This document shows, piece by piece, positions 33,962 to 44,585 of a stretch of DNA of 64,000 nt. A program made the translations under genes and the position numbers. Positions within the stretch are counted from its first letter, which is position 1. Each line of letters begins with the position of its first letter. Origin of the DNA: Periplaneta americana (taxonomy: Eukaryota > Arthropoda > Insecta > Blattodea > Blattidae). The stretch covers positions 108,980,263 through 109,044,262 of the forward strand of contig NC_091119.1 of assembly GCF_040183065.1 (NCBI RefSeq). The letters run 5' to 3'. The notes beneath the pieces are model-generated. The model saw only the letters and a list, made by a program, of their open reading frames with translations. It did not search any database and was not told the DNA's origin.

Positions 33962-34414
33962 GCTGTAAAGGAGTTGGTGCAGGAGCACAGACTACGCAAA
34001 GACCTGATGGAAACAGGAGACGATAACTGTGATGAGGTGGATGATGACTTGGCAGTGGCAGACATGGATGACGATGATGACATGGAGGACGAGGAAGGGG
34101 ATATGTCATTGGAAAGTGTGGCCATGTCTGATGAGGCAGAGCTGTCACAGCAGCAGCAACAACAACAACAACTGCAACAGCCACAACCACCAACACCACC
34201 ACTACCACCACTGCAGCAACAGCTGCTACTGCAACAGCAGGAGCAGCAGCAGCAGCACCAGGAGCAACAGATTCCGTCAATTTCACTACCATCACTACCT
34301 TCAGTGGAACCAGCACGGCCAAGCATCCTACCACCACAGAAGTCTATCCTCAAACCTCAGGGCTCACATGAGGAGGCGGTGCCTTCCACACCAATGTCTG
34401 TAGCATCCAAGAAG
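33962..34414 (+). CDS. Cp190: Cp190 exon 6: acidic and polyglutamine region
   Basis: Residues 302-452. It opens AVKELVQEHRLRKDLMETGD, similar to the fly VKEFAEQQRMRKQ segment, followed by an Asp/Glu block (VADMDDDDDMEDEEGDMS). A CAG/CAA-coded Gln and Pro tract (about 34147-34272; QQQQQQQQ, PPTPPLPP, QQQEQQQQH) follows, then VSSP-like and ILPPQKSILKPQG. The acceptor is TGTATTCGCAG and the donor GTGAGT. The open frame continues upstream into the intron, but the alignment to fly CP190 and the CAG acceptor set the exon start. The Gln tract is a likely site of length variation. Confidence 0.9.
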
Positions 34415-34772
34415 GTGAGTTATTATCTACAAACTGTAGCCTGACTCAGCTACACTTCTATCACCTGACAAAGAAGCTTGGATTCTACTGGGTGGATGAG
34501 ACAAAATGCCACCACTTGCATAAGAGATAAGGGTAAGAGACATGGAAGGAATGGGTGTAGAGAACGAGTGAGTGACAACAGAATATTGTGTGTGTCACAT
34601 TTTTACTGTGCTTGCAGCAATAGTATTCAGGTTAAATAAGTAAAGAAACTTCCCTTCACACTTTCTGCAGGTGTAGGACTTGCTACAACAGTAGCTGGAG
34701 TGTTTAGAAGCTCTCATCTCGAGAGTTTATAAAACTGAAGTGGTATAAAGAGGGAAAGAGATATTTGGAGCT

Positions 34773-36100
34773 TATTTACTAACAGATGGCTTTTAAGGAA
34801 CCCAAAGGTTCATTGCTGCCCTCACATAAGTTCTCCATCGGTCTCTATCCTGTGCAAGATTAATCCACTCTCTATCATCATATCCCACCTCCCTCAAATC
34901 TATTTTAATATTATCCTTTCATCTACGTCTCGGCCTCCCCAAAGGTCTTTTTCCCTCCGGTCTCCTAGCTCTCTATATACATTTATGCATTCGCCCTTAT
35001 GTGCTACATGCTCTGCCCATCTCAAATGTCTGGATTTAATGTTCCTAATGTCAGGTGAAGAATACAATGCGAGCAGTTCTGCATTGTATAACTTTCTCCA
35101 TTCTCCTGTAACTTCATCCATCTCAGCCCCAAATATTTTCCTAAGAACCTTATTCTCAAACACCCTTAACCTATGTTCCTCTCTCAGAGTGAGAGTCCAA
35201 GTTTCACAACCATACAGAAGAACCGGTAATATAACTGTTTTATAAATTCTAACTTTCAGATTTTTGGACAGCAGACTGGATGATAAGAGCTTCTCAACCG
35301 AATAATAACACGCATTTCCTATATTTATTCTGCGTTTAATTTCCTCCCGAGTGTCATTTATATTTACTTCCAAATCTATCACTTTACTTGCTTTAAGTAA
35401 AATTTCCGTGTTTTCCCTAATTGTTTGTGGATTTTCTCCTAACATATTCACATCATCCGCATAGACAAGAAGCTGATGTAACCCGTTTAATTCCAAACCC
35501 TGTCTGTTATTCTGAACTTTCCTAATGGCATATTCTAGAGCAAAGTTAACACTTAAGTTCACAAAGTATCCTATAGGATACAACAGATTAATAGGCTATA
35601 TGCTATAATTTTAATAGAACAATAGAAAAAAAATTGTAAGAAAATTAAATTTAACCAAAATTTCACAATACTATAATATTATACAACATATGAAATATGG
35701 ACATTACGATAGTGTGTTTTCTTTACAGTCCAACATGGTTTAATAAACTAGTGTGAGAAATGAAGTTTTGCCAGTTTAAGGTTTAAAAAGTAAAGGTGAT
35801 AGTGCATCTCCTTGCTTTAGCCCTCAGTGAATTAGAAAAGCATCAGAGAGAGACTGGCCTATACTTTTCACTGAGACACATTTTAATTAATCGAACTAGT
35901 TTCTTGGAATACCAAATTCAATAAGAATATTATGTAAAACTTCTCTCTTAACCGAGTCATATGCCTTTTTGAAATCTATGAAACTGATGTACTGTACCCT
36001 CATACTCCCATTTTTTCTCCAATATGTGTCGAATACAAAAAAATCTGATCAATAGTCAATCTATTACACCTAAAACTGCACTGATGATCCCCAATAATTT
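34773..36100 (-). mobile_element. RTE-like LINE in Cp190 intron, itself interrupted
   Basis: Same family as 20546-22616. The minus strand shows [40 protein letters not shown] and the 3' end at the (TAAG-like) left side. A 9 bp duplication TTTGGAGCT flanks it (34764-34772 and 36101-36109). An unrelated ~236 bp stretch (35549-35784) splits the RT region. Several frame breaks and small deletions are present. It lies antisense to the host gene. Confidence 0.9.
35549..35784. mobile_element. Unidentified insert within the LINE
   Basis: The sibling LINE at 21460 runs straight through this point (GCGAAGTTAAAAAGTAAAGG), so the extra sequence is an insertion. The flanks GTTAA and GTTTA may be a 5 bp duplication, and the tips CTTAAGTT and AACTTAAAC-like are weakly inverted. 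The family is unknown. Confidence 0.5.
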
Positions 36101-36986
36101 TTTGGAGCTACAGTTTTAAATAATTATTATCATTCCTGTGGTTTCTTATCAGATATTATATTACTATCTTACTGTCACAATATAACATGACAACAAAAAA
36201 ACCCAACTGGATCAAGATTTAAATTTATTGCAAAATTCGTCAAGAGTATACTCTTGTGAAAGTTGCGGTTTTATGAATCACATGTCTACAAAAAGTTTCC
36301 ATCAGTCACTGATAGTTTCAAATTTCATCTCTGTAAAGTTAACACTGTTCAGTTCTTATAATGGAGAACATCTGACTCCAGTAGCTGCTGCTTTCTCAGT
36401 TCTCTTTTATTGAAACTTGTAAGATTTATAATGTATAAAAGTATATACATATTACATTAAATTTGGGTAACTTTTTACCAGTCGTTTCAACTGACTGATG
36501 CCTTGGTAGGCTTAGTTCAGTCTCATTCAGCAGTCTTTTCAAATAATTTCTTTTTGTCTGTAATCTACTAGTTTGGTTTATGTTACTAGTGTGGATGTCT
36601 TGTGTTTCTTCATTGTCTAATCCAATTATTTATATATATATATATATATAGCTTTATCAACAATTGGTTTAGTCTTTATCCTAAAATTTCCTCATTTTTT
36701 TTCCTAGTACATAAATGTGTATCATATTGTTCTTCTGAAGAATTCCATTTGATTTGATTTCAGTCTGCTTTTGTTCTTATCTTTATGAATACAAAAGTGT
36801 AGTTCTTTATTTAATGGTGAAAATAGAGGCTACTTAATGATAATGGAGTAAAGATGAACGAAATTAGAGCGAAAACAATGTTTAGAGAAGATCTTCAGCC
36901 TAATCAGTTGAGTCTTGATTCCTTTGGGGAAGCCATGACTAGTCTTAGTTGTTTCTGCAGTAATAAAATCGGTATTTGTGTATCAG

Positions 36987-37307
36987 GTTCGCTTTCTGCT
37001 GGACCCCAAGTCTCCCAAATCCCCAGAAGGCAAGGAAAATGCAGCTGCTACACCAAGCACCACAAAGATACGGCGTGTTGAGGATGGACAACGGCCATTA
37101 CCAACACGTGCAGACAACATAGCTTCCATTGGGGGAGCAGTTGCCAACACAGGAGGCAATCTGTCGAACCATGCTAAGATCATCACTGAGGTGCTGAAAA
37201 AGTACCCACATCTGGTGAAGAATAACAAAAACATCAGACTCAAGATTATGCAACGTGCTGGTGCTCCGGTGTCTGCCATGCCACCTATAGATGGGGATGC
37301 CAGCAAG
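36987..37307 (+). CDS. Cp190: Cp190 exon 7: conserved central block
   Basis: Residues 453-559. It begins VRFLLDPKSPKSPEGKENAA and contains NHAKIITEVLKKYPHLVKNN followed by KNIRLKIM, the best-conserved non-domain block shared with fly CP190 (NHTKIIAEVLRQYPH). Acceptor TATCAG, donor GTAAAT, phase 0 on both sides. Confidence 0.92.
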
Positions 37308-38086
37308 GTAAATCATGATCATTTACAGTGAAATATAACATAAATATGAAATATGGCAGCCAAGGTCTGTCTAAGAAACGAGTGGTGCTAGGTCTTAAGT
37401 GAGATCAACAGCTATAATTATTGATTTTTTTACTGCTGCTGCCACCACCACCACCACTTTCCTTCATTCTCATCTTAGTCTTTGTCTTCTTTATTTCTAC
37501 TTCGATTATGTCTCTTTATATTTCTATTTCCTTTCATTTTTCTGCTCTATGCATTGAATGGGACGGTCCACACCTCCACAGTAATGGTTAGTGCGTCTGG
37601 CCGTGAAACCAGGTGGCCCGGGTTCGATTCCCAGTTGGGGCAAGTTACTTGGTTGAAGTTTTTTCCAGGGTTTTCCGTCAACCCAATATGAGCAAATGCT
37701 GGGTAACTTTCGGTGCTGGAACCCAGACTCATTTCACTGGCATTATCACCTTCATCTCATTCAGATGCTAAATAACCTGAGATGTTAAAGTGTTGTAAGA
37801 TACCTGCTAAAAAAAAAATTGAATGGGACTATTGATCTGTTTTGAGTATTCCACTGAGAACACCAACACTGAATCGCTAATAGCAGAATTCCACAGTCGT
37901 CACTTTAGAGAAGTTGAGAGATGAATAACGTACAAGCCCAGATTCTAAAGCAAAGAGAGAAAACTCCATTTGCTTTGTCCTACAAACCTGGGATAGCTGG
38001 ATTATGACTGTACATAGCAACCACATCCATTGTACCCATGTTTAATCAGACTTCATTTCAGTTTGTAAAAGTTTGTTTTCTTTCAG
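37308..38086 (+). other. Cp190 intron 7
   Basis: A 0.8 kb intron with one SINE (37565-37817) and a short CCA/CTG triplet run near 37433. Acceptor TTTGTTTTCTTTCAG. Confidence 0.85.
37565..37817 (+). repeat. SINE family A, full length
   Basis: The B box is GGTTCGATTCC, followed by GGGTAACTTTCGGTGCTGGA, an AAATAACCTGAGATG tail and a poly-A run. An exact 12 bp duplication ATTGAATGGGAC flanks it (37553-37564 and 37818-37829). Confidence 0.92.
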
Positions 38087-39991
38087 ATGGTCAAGTCGAA
38101 GGTGTCATATGTGGTGCTAAAGTCGGATGTGGCAGGCAAGGGCAAGCCAGCTGTGGTATTGAAGCATGGTGGTCATGTAGAACCATTGTCAGAACTAGGT
38201 GGCCAGAAACCAGCATCAGGTGCTGAGAATACAACTGGACCATGGCTGTGCCACTCATGTGGTTCCAATGAGGAACCAGTCCACTTCGACACATACTACC
38301 TGTACCGTCGTCATCTGCAGGACGTTCACATGGAGAAGATAGACGCACGCATCTGTGAGCACTGTGGGCACCGTGCCAGCAAGCGCAACCTGTTGCTCTA
38401 CCACCTGTACACCAAGCATGGTGTGCCACCACCACGTAACTGTCAGTTCCCCAAGTGCGACCAGTGTGACTATGTGGCGTTAAGTGAGTCACTGCTCATC
38501 AAGCACCGAAACAACCACTCCAACAATAAGGAGTTCGTGTGCAAGGTGTGTAATGCTACATTCAAAAGCAACGGTGCACTGCAGGGTCACATGCAGACCA
38601 ACCTGCACTCCGACCCAGCCAAAAAACTGTACGAGTGCCCATTCTGCCAGAAGCCATTTGTGCGCAACATCAACCTGAAGGCACACATCCGCACGAGCCA
38701 CAAGGCGATGATTCGGAAGCTAGGAGAGGACGAGGACAAGCGTAAACACTTCACGCTGCCAGGCTTCGAAGACAGTGAGGAGGCACACTCGTCAGATGTG
38801 GTGCCTGAGGAGGAGGAAGAAGTCGAGATGGTGGAAGTGCCCGTCATTGATGCTGTAGTACAGAAGCCTGTACTGCCCTCAGGTGTGACAGTGTTGGCTG
38901 AGGCGCCTGCTGTTCAGTCACTTGTACCATCATCAGAAGCAGAGGCTCTTAGTAATGTGGCAAGTGGCATTGCCGCATCCTTAGGGCTGGCAGACACACT
39001 GGTTGGCGAGCAGACCGTGATAGTGCTGGACGAAAACCAGGAGTTTGTATTGCAGTCAACAGAAATTGTAGGGGAAGAGACCACTGGCACAGAGGGATTT
39101 AAGGATGTTGCCAATGGATTGCAGGAATATATTGTACCAGAGATCATGCCTGATGAGGGGCAGGAACAACAGGATCAGGCCTACACAGGGCCCCTTTCCG
39201 ATCTGGAGCACTTCCCTGGAGAGACTGCCCCTTCCATGGAGGCAGTACCACCTCCACAGACAGCCACCGCTCCGCCACCTGTCAGTGTGGCAGTGTCGAT
39301 GGTGGGAGGTGATGAAGTGACGATGGTGTTGACTGATCACGATTATGCGCCCATCAGGGACACCAACGGCGAAGGCGTCATGTTCTTCATAGCAAGACCC
39401 CCTGCACAGACTGAGGCCCAAGAGGCCAAGTGTCCCTCTGAGCCAGAGTTGCCCATCCTGGAGAAGGAGGCTCCACTCTCATCTGGCCTCACAGAAGACA
39501 TGAAGTACAGCATGCCACCTGTCCTCACGAGGGAGGAGGAACATCTGGTAAGCGATGGCATCATTACACAAGATGCAGAGCCAAATACTGACGACGTAGT
39601 TGTGACAGAGACAGTGAGCAGCGTAGAGAATCTAGATGTTGGGGCTGCAGAGGGGGTAGAAGTAGGGGCACCGGACCCAGAAGTGAAGGTCCTAGTAGAC
39701 AATACTAGCGAAAATGTCTCTGCGACAGAGGACATAACAATGGAAGTGGAAGTGGAAGGTGAAGATGGTAAAACCGACAAGCAAGCGAGTGTGAGAACCT
39801 ACTCCCCAGTGAAAAAGACTGTTGCCAACAACAGTGCACAACAGAGAAGACAGTCCCCTGTTCAGATGGCTGACATCATGAAGGAGTGGGATGACTTTGA
39901 TGATGATGAAGATAATGCATCACAGTCTGCAAATAGAGTCAGTGTCTCTGAAGAGCCAAAAGTGTTGCGAGGACCCATAGGTAGTGAGTGA
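38087..39991 (+). CDS. Cp190: Cp190 exon 8: zinc fingers and acidic tail
   Basis: Residues 560-1193 on one exon ending at TGA 39989-39991. It has five C2H2 fingers, with approximate protein positions 614-640 (WLCHSCG), 649-670 (CEHCGHRASKRNLLLYH), 683-703 (CDQCDYVALSESLL), 711-733 (CKVCNATFKSNGALQGH) and 743-764 (CPFCQKPFVRNINLKAH). Fingers 4-5 are nearly identical to fly CP190. After KAMIRKLGEDEDKRKHF comes a ~420-residue acidic, Ser/Thr/Val-rich tail with EEEEEVEMVEV and, near the end, WDDFDDDEDN. The fingers would bind DNA or partner insulator proteins, and the acidic tail corresponds to the fly Glu-rich domain. The exon is clearly more GC-rich than its surroundings. Confidence 0.95.
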   Translation: MVKSKVSYVVLKSDVAGKGKPAVVLKHGGHVEPLSELGGQKPASGAENTTGPWLCHSCGSNEEPVHFDTYYLYRRHLQDVHMEKIDARICEHCGHRASKRNLLLYHLYTKHGVPPPRNCQFPKCDQCDYVALSESLLIKHRNNHSNNKEFVCKVCNATFKSNGALQGHMQTNLHSDPAKKLYECPFCQKPFVRNINLKAHIRTSHKAMIRKLGEDEDKRKHFTLPGFEDSEEAHSSDVVPEEEEEVEMVEVPVIDAVVQKPVLPSGVTVLAEAPAVQSLVPSSEAEALSNVASGIAASLGLADTLVGEQTVIVLDENQEFVLQSTEIVGEETTGTEGFKDVANGLQEYIVPEIMPDEGQEQQDQAYTGPLSDLEHFPGETAPSMEAVPPPQTATAPPPVSVAVSMVGGDEVTMVLTDHDYAPIRDTNGEGVMFFIARPPAQTEAQEAKCPSEPELPILEKEAPLSSGLTEDMKYSMPPVLTREEEHLVSDGIITQDAEPNTDDVVVTETVSSVENLDVGAAEGVEVGAPDPEVKVLVDNTSENVSATEDITMEVEVEGEDGKTDKQASVRTYSPVKKTVANNSAQQRRQSPVQMADIMKEWDDFDDDEDNASQSANRVSVSEEPKVLRGPIGSE

Positions 39992-41090
39992 AGAACTCTT
40001 TGACTAGTTGTGACTGTATAATATAATCTGGTTATAGAGTGACTGAATGTTACGCAAAAATTCACGCGCTTCACTACATTTCATTATATAAATCAGTATG
40101 CAGCATGCAAGTGTGTGCAAGTTAAGAACTTGAACTTTGTATGTGAGAAATGTTTGAAAGGTTGAATGTTTCATCTCGTATATGTTTCTAGCTTCTCCTT
40201 TTTCTTTCTTCACTGAGACAGCTTCACTATTTCAATTTAATCAGTTTGTGAACTGATGACAGGAAAAGTTGTTGTGTTAATATATACGTGAACATATTTT
40301 AACATCATTAAGTCCTTTTTGTATGTTTGTTTTCATTTCTGTTTCTTCCTACAGTTTATTTTTCATTTCTCTTTCTTCCTACAAATTATTATAGAGATTT
40401 TCGTCTATATTCATCTTATTTTTAAAGCCTGAAGGGCAAGAATAAGAAGAAAAGACAATGACTGCATCATGTTTAATCCTTATTGATTTTTTTCCAATAA
40501 GATTTTATAACCAGTGTCTTTTAAGTGATACTTGAAGACATTTATCCTATTTTGTACAGCTTATATTCTATCTTAAAGTGCGAAGTATCATTTTATTATT
40601 TTGAGGAGAGCACAAATGTAGATTTCGTAAATTATGTGCACACATATACAAGAGTGAAATTTATAAACTTTATTAATCCATTTGGTCGAAGTCTGTATAT
40701 ACCAAAATGAAGTGTGCTAACTGATGACAAAGCCTTATGTATAATTTGAAATGGTTACTAACATTTGCCATAGTTGAAGCAGCTTATTTTGCATAATTGC
40801 CAAAGTTGCCTCGTCGATCACATTCATTCAGACTGCTAGCTGGGGTATGGTGTGAAGAACTGACAGCTGCACTACGAATAGTATGTAAGGTTTTTGATTG
40901 CTTAAGAAAATGGAAGAAATAAAAATAGAAAGTTCTGTTTGCAATTGTCTGATGTTGGCTATCCTTGAGACAAATTTAAAGAAATGAGTTAACAAATGTG
41001 AAATGTACATTATTTATTCAGGAGTAGATTATTTTTCAAATGTACCCCAAGTTTCAGAATATGGTTATCAATAAAAGCGTAACCAAATCG
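39992..41090 (+). other. Cp190: Cp190 3' UTR and likely poly-A site
   Basis: AT-rich sequence without repeats I can name. AATAAA hexamers occur at about 40917 and 41070-41075. The latter, in TTATCAATAAAAGCG, is the last before transposon sequence begins near 41203, so I take it as the probable 3' end. Confidence 0.5.
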
Positions 41091-41202
41091 AAAAGGTTCT
41101 CTTCTGTCTTTTGTATAAGAATGTAAACATCATGTTTCAATTAGATATGAGTGAACTTTTTTTTTTCTGTAAGTTCATACATTTGGCATAATCTCACAAA
41201 CA

Positions 41203-43016
41203 GGAGGTAGACGAAATAATGGGGACATCTTTGAAATTTTGAAAATTCTTAATTAATATGGTGTTGGTCCACTGTTTGATTTCAAAACAAATTAATTTCT
41301 TCTGGGAATGACTCATTTGAGGATGTATCAAAAGCTAATGGGAGTGGGAGTGATTTCATTATGTTTACATGCGCACACACTAGTGTTCACCAGTTGCCAC
41401 AGAGAAGTCTGACCTTGAATAATGTTGTGAGATGAGTGCCACTGTTTTGGAACTGCTCAGTTGATAAGAGACAGCCATTCTGTTAGGGCACGTTTCTAAT
41501 ACTAAGCACGGATTTGAAGTTACAACATTGCATTACAATCAGTTTTCACATTTTTTTTAACAAATCTGCAACTGAAATGCTGGAAATGATACATGAAGCT
41601 TAGAAGAAGTAAGCTTTTTAAGTGACACAACCGATTTAAGTAAGATTAAGAAAACCTTCTTGATGCTTCACATTCCAGAAGACCATCAACATAGCAAACT
41701 GAGGTGAATGTGAACACCACTGATACAATTTTGCGAGAAAATCGTTGTTTAACAATAGCCAAGATTATACATAAATCACAGTGATTTGGGCTACAGAAAA
41801 GTTGAGACAAAATGGGTACCAGGGTGTGCATAATGAGAATATCATGTCTTACTGGGTTATGATATACCAGCAGTGGATCAGCTGACTTCATTGGGAACCA
41901 GATTTCCTAAACAGAATGTTCACGTGTGATGAGTCCTGGTTTCATCATTACGAACCAGAAACCAAAGCCCAGAGTGCCCAATGAAAATATCCATTCAGCC
42001 CAAGACCAAAAAGAGCAAAACTTCAGACAAGTACAGGGAAAAAATCAAGCACTTTATCCCTTTTTATAAAATTGGTACTGTTTATGACCATGTGGTTTGT
42101 AAACCGCTGTTATGTTCTTAAAAGACCACTGACTAGGAAAATTGCTGAAAATGAATTCCGTACTAGGACAATGTTTATGTCTAACATAAAACAGTCAGGG
42201 AGTTGGACATTAAAGTGATGGTATTGTTACGAGCTGGTAAAGGGCAGAGTGTGCTACTGTTATCTGCGAAGGACGGACAGGTGTGGCTTAGGCCACAGAT
42301 ATATCACTCATGCACAATGATTCATTTTCATTCTGTAACCTGCTCTTATTATGAAAGTGTTACGTGCTAAGTCTATATTTTTTGAATGCATAACAGTATT
42401 ATCACCTCACTGAATAGGTTATCTTTCCTCATTGCTCATGCATCCATGAATGGCATTCTTGCCATTGGCCATCCTGTCACCTTGTAGCAGCACATACATC
42501 CTATTCACCGGATCTTGCATCCCATGACTTTTACCTGTTTCCACACATGGAAAAAAAATTTCGTTGATGGCATTTCCAATCAAACAGAGTTAACAATGGT
42601 GCTTCAGATGTGCTAAACAGGTTGTCAGAGAAGGGCTTTGAAAAGTGGATTCAACATCGAAATCAACGTATCACATCAGAAGGAGACTATTTTAAGAGTT
42701 TGCAATCAAATTTTAATAAAGGCATAATCAGTAATATAATACTGTATACAAATAGTCCCTTTATTTTTTTAGATCCTCTAGTACAACTTCTGAATGGTTT
42801 CTTCTGGAATATATTATATGCCACTCTTCATGCACTTTAAAGAATTGGAAGAGGGAATCTGTTTCTTTACTCTGCTTTCTAATACAAACCATAATAGTTC
42901 AATGATGTTTAGATTTGGAAATTATTATGCTGGCCATGAAAGATGTTTAACTTCATTTTCATGCTTCTCAAACCAAATTTTACACACATCAAGCTTTGTG
43001 AATAGGATCGTTATCA
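41203..43016. mobile_element. Tc1-like element remnant, split by a mariner
   Basis: GTAGACGAAATAATGGGGAC at about 41207 and ATGGTGTTGGTCCACTGTTT (41259) match the tip and subterminal region of Tc1-like elements as I remember them. The same region resumes at 42779 (CTGAATGGTTTCTTCTGGAA, CTGGCCATGAAAGATG, TTAACTTCATTTTCATGCTT) and fades at 43016 into a microsatellite. The interruption, 41319-42778, is a separate mariner. No intact frame remains. Confidence 0.5.
41319..42778 (+). mobile_element. Decayed mariner within the Tc1-like element
   Basis: The plus strand holds mariner transposase pieces in several frames: DTILRENRCLTIAKI (HTH), TCDESWFHHYEPETK (first catalytic Asp), YSPDLASHDFYLFPHMEK (third), and NRLSEKGFEKWIQHRNQRIT with GDYF at the C-terminus. 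The tips are GAGGATGTATCAAAAG on the left and, complemented, GAGGATCTAAAAAAAT on the right, an eroded inverted repeat. More than five stops and frame changes show that it is old. Confidence 0.7.
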
Positions 43017-43054
43017 TAATAATAATAATAATAATAATCGTCGTCGTCGTCGTC
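43014..43054. repeat. (TAA)n-(CGT)n microsatellite
   Basis: An AATAAT run followed by five CGT units. Confidence 0.9.
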
Positions 43055-43117
43055 AAGAGTTGCAATACTTGAAGGAAAGAATTTTTTAACCACTGGGTGA
43101 ACTTGGTTCTCTAAAAT

Positions 43118-43265
43118 ATGTACAGTCTTAGAAACAACTGATGATGCACAGATATTTTCCAAGTCCCAGAAAGGAGGCACTGCACATGATCAGAGGACGA
43201 GTGATCAGGTTCACAGGTGAACCACTAGATGAAGTAATAACATTCATTATGTTTTGTTGTACATC
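43118..43265. mobile_element. Partial second copy of the foldback MITE
   Basis: CAAGTCCCAGAAAGGAGGCA and CATGATCAGAGGACG match the MITE at 28152-28377 (complement of its right half). The other arm is missing. Confidence 0.75.
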
Positions 43266-43690
43266 ATCCCTAAATAACTAGAACAAGCTCCAGAGAAAAG
43301 AATTTAGCGTAAATATGTAGTGCAGTAAATACTGTAAATTAAACAAAACAAAAGAAGGAAAAATAGATAGACAAACAATTCCAAGAAATGCAAGATAGCA
43401 GGATTGAACATGTCACTGAAGTAGGGAAGTAGGCACTCTCTCCACTAGACTAAAACCGTCCGTGATAGAATTGGTCTGTATGAAGCAATGCAATACTCAT
43501 GAAATTGGACATTAACTTGATTCAGTTGAAATTAATGACACGTTTTGCATTAGTTGTGCAAATAAACCATCTTGTTATGTCCTGTGATTTATAAATGAAG
43601 TAATGGGTTGTGAAAACCATTATTCATTTGCTGTATGTCACCTACTTCCTTTTATTAATATATTATTTTTAATCATCACAATGTTGACTA
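43266..43690. other. Intergenic, nothing recognised
   Basis: No supported feature. Confidence 0.5.
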
Positions 43691-44370
43691 GGGATGTAGA
43701 CTATAGTAATATATATATATTTAGGAATGCAGTTATATTGTCAGACTCCTATAGTAATATATATATATTTAGGAATGCAGTTATATTGTCAGACTCCAAA
43801 GCAGCTATTCTATCAATCGTCTCTAAACACACCTTCATCTCAAACAGCAGAAATAACTAAAATGCTCACTCAATAAAAGAATTGTATTCCAATGGATACC
43901 GTCCCATTGTGGAATCCTGGGAAACGAGAATGCGGATGCTTTAGCAAAGAAGGGCAGCATTGCTACTTACAGACCTGTTACTAAATCTACGTATTGCTCT
44001 GTGAAGAGATTTATTAAATCTACATACTTAGACTTCAACAAACAAAATTTGATAACTCAATCCCAAGGGAAAAAATGGAACTCTCTGCATCATAATCCAC
44101 AGTTAATTCCCGATTTATCACGAAAATCGTCTGTAGCTGCATTTAGATTGGCAACAGGCCATGATTGTTTGGCCAAACATCTGCATAGAATAGGAATATA
44201 TCAGTCCCCTAACTGCCCATTGTGCAACTCAAACCAAGAAATGGATTCGGAACACCTCAAAATCTGTGCTTCAGTGGCTGGTCATGATAATATCTTTGAA
44301 AAATATTGGAGTGCAAGAGGTCAAATGACTTTATTGTCAAATGCCTGGCATTAGAAAACAACAACAACAT
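43691..44370 (+). mobile_element. LINE 3' end with RNase H domain
   Basis: The plus strand reads VILSDSKAAILSIVS (catalytic Asp of RNase H). After a frameshift it reads RIVFQWIPSHCGILGNENAD and ALAKKGSIATYRPVTKS. The last ORF (44001-44354) carries FRLATGHDCLAKHLHRIG and CPLCNSNQEMDSEHLKIC, a C-terminal CCHC-like zinc motif. The sequence ends in a (CAA)n tail (44353-44368). The RT and endonuclease are missing. The RNase H start holds an exact 48 bp tandem duplication (43702-43797). Confidence 0.85.
43702..43797. repeat. Exact 48 bp tandem duplication
   Basis: Units 43702-43749 and 43750-43797 are identical, each containing TTAGGAATGCAGTTATATTG. Because 48 is a multiple of three, the LINE frame was preserved. 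Confidence 0.95.
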
Positions 44371-44374
44371 ATAT

Positions 44375-44585
44375 TTGGTTTTTATTCTCTAAGTCGAGCC
44401 AAATATTAACCCACAGGTGTCGGGTATAACTTGTTCCGCTTAAAAAAAATTGAATGCAGACAGGTAACATGCATAAAAATTAATGACGTTATTTAAAAAA
44501 ATTTAAATCCCCATCTGACCAAGAAATTAACCCGGGCCTCCGATATCATAAGCCAACATGTTACTGACTGCTCCACCAGGGTGAA
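44375..44585 (-). repeat. tRNA-headed SINE-like repeat
   Basis: The minus strand begins CCTGGTGGAGCAGTCAGTAA (A-box-like), then GGAGGCCCGGGTTAATTTC (degraded B box). It ends near GGGTTAATATTTGGCTCGAC. No duplication is resolved. Confidence 0.45.

Larger units (their letters stand above)
34415..36986 (+). other. Cp190 intron 6
   Basis: A 2.6 kb intron, half of it a minus-strand LINE (34773-36100). It also has a short (TA)n run at 36631-36650. Acceptor ATTTGTGTATCAG. Confidence 0.85.
26713..41090 (+). other. Cp190: Cp190 gene (whole transcribed region seen)
   Basis: Host gene for the insulator and centrosome protein CP190, which in flies binds chromatin insulators with CTCF, Su(Hw) and BEAF-type proteins and also associates with centrosomes and microtubules. 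Eight coding exons give 3582 nt and 1193 residues, close to the ~1096 residues of the fly protein. Exons: 26771-26905, 28772-28899, 29431-29676, 31721-31804, 32912-33221, 33962-34414, 36987-37307, 38087-39991. Every junction is GT-AG and the frame is unbroken. The order of BTB domain, acidic and Gln-rich region, SNHAKIITEVLKKYPH block, C2H2 fingers and acidic tail matches fly CP190. The first coding exon has an upstream acceptor (TTCTGTTTTCAG, ending 26712), so at least one further 5' noncoding exon exists that I cannot place. Confidence 0.93.

Noticed and set aside
33805-34353. Ser/Cys/Val-rich minus-strand frames opposite Cp190 exon 6
   Set aside because: They are the reverse reading of the CAG-rich and acidic codons of exon 6.
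37433-37465. CTG/CCA triplet run in Cp190 intron 7 as a coding exon
   Set aside because: It is short and lacks splice sites, and the exon 7-exon 8 junction is already in phase.
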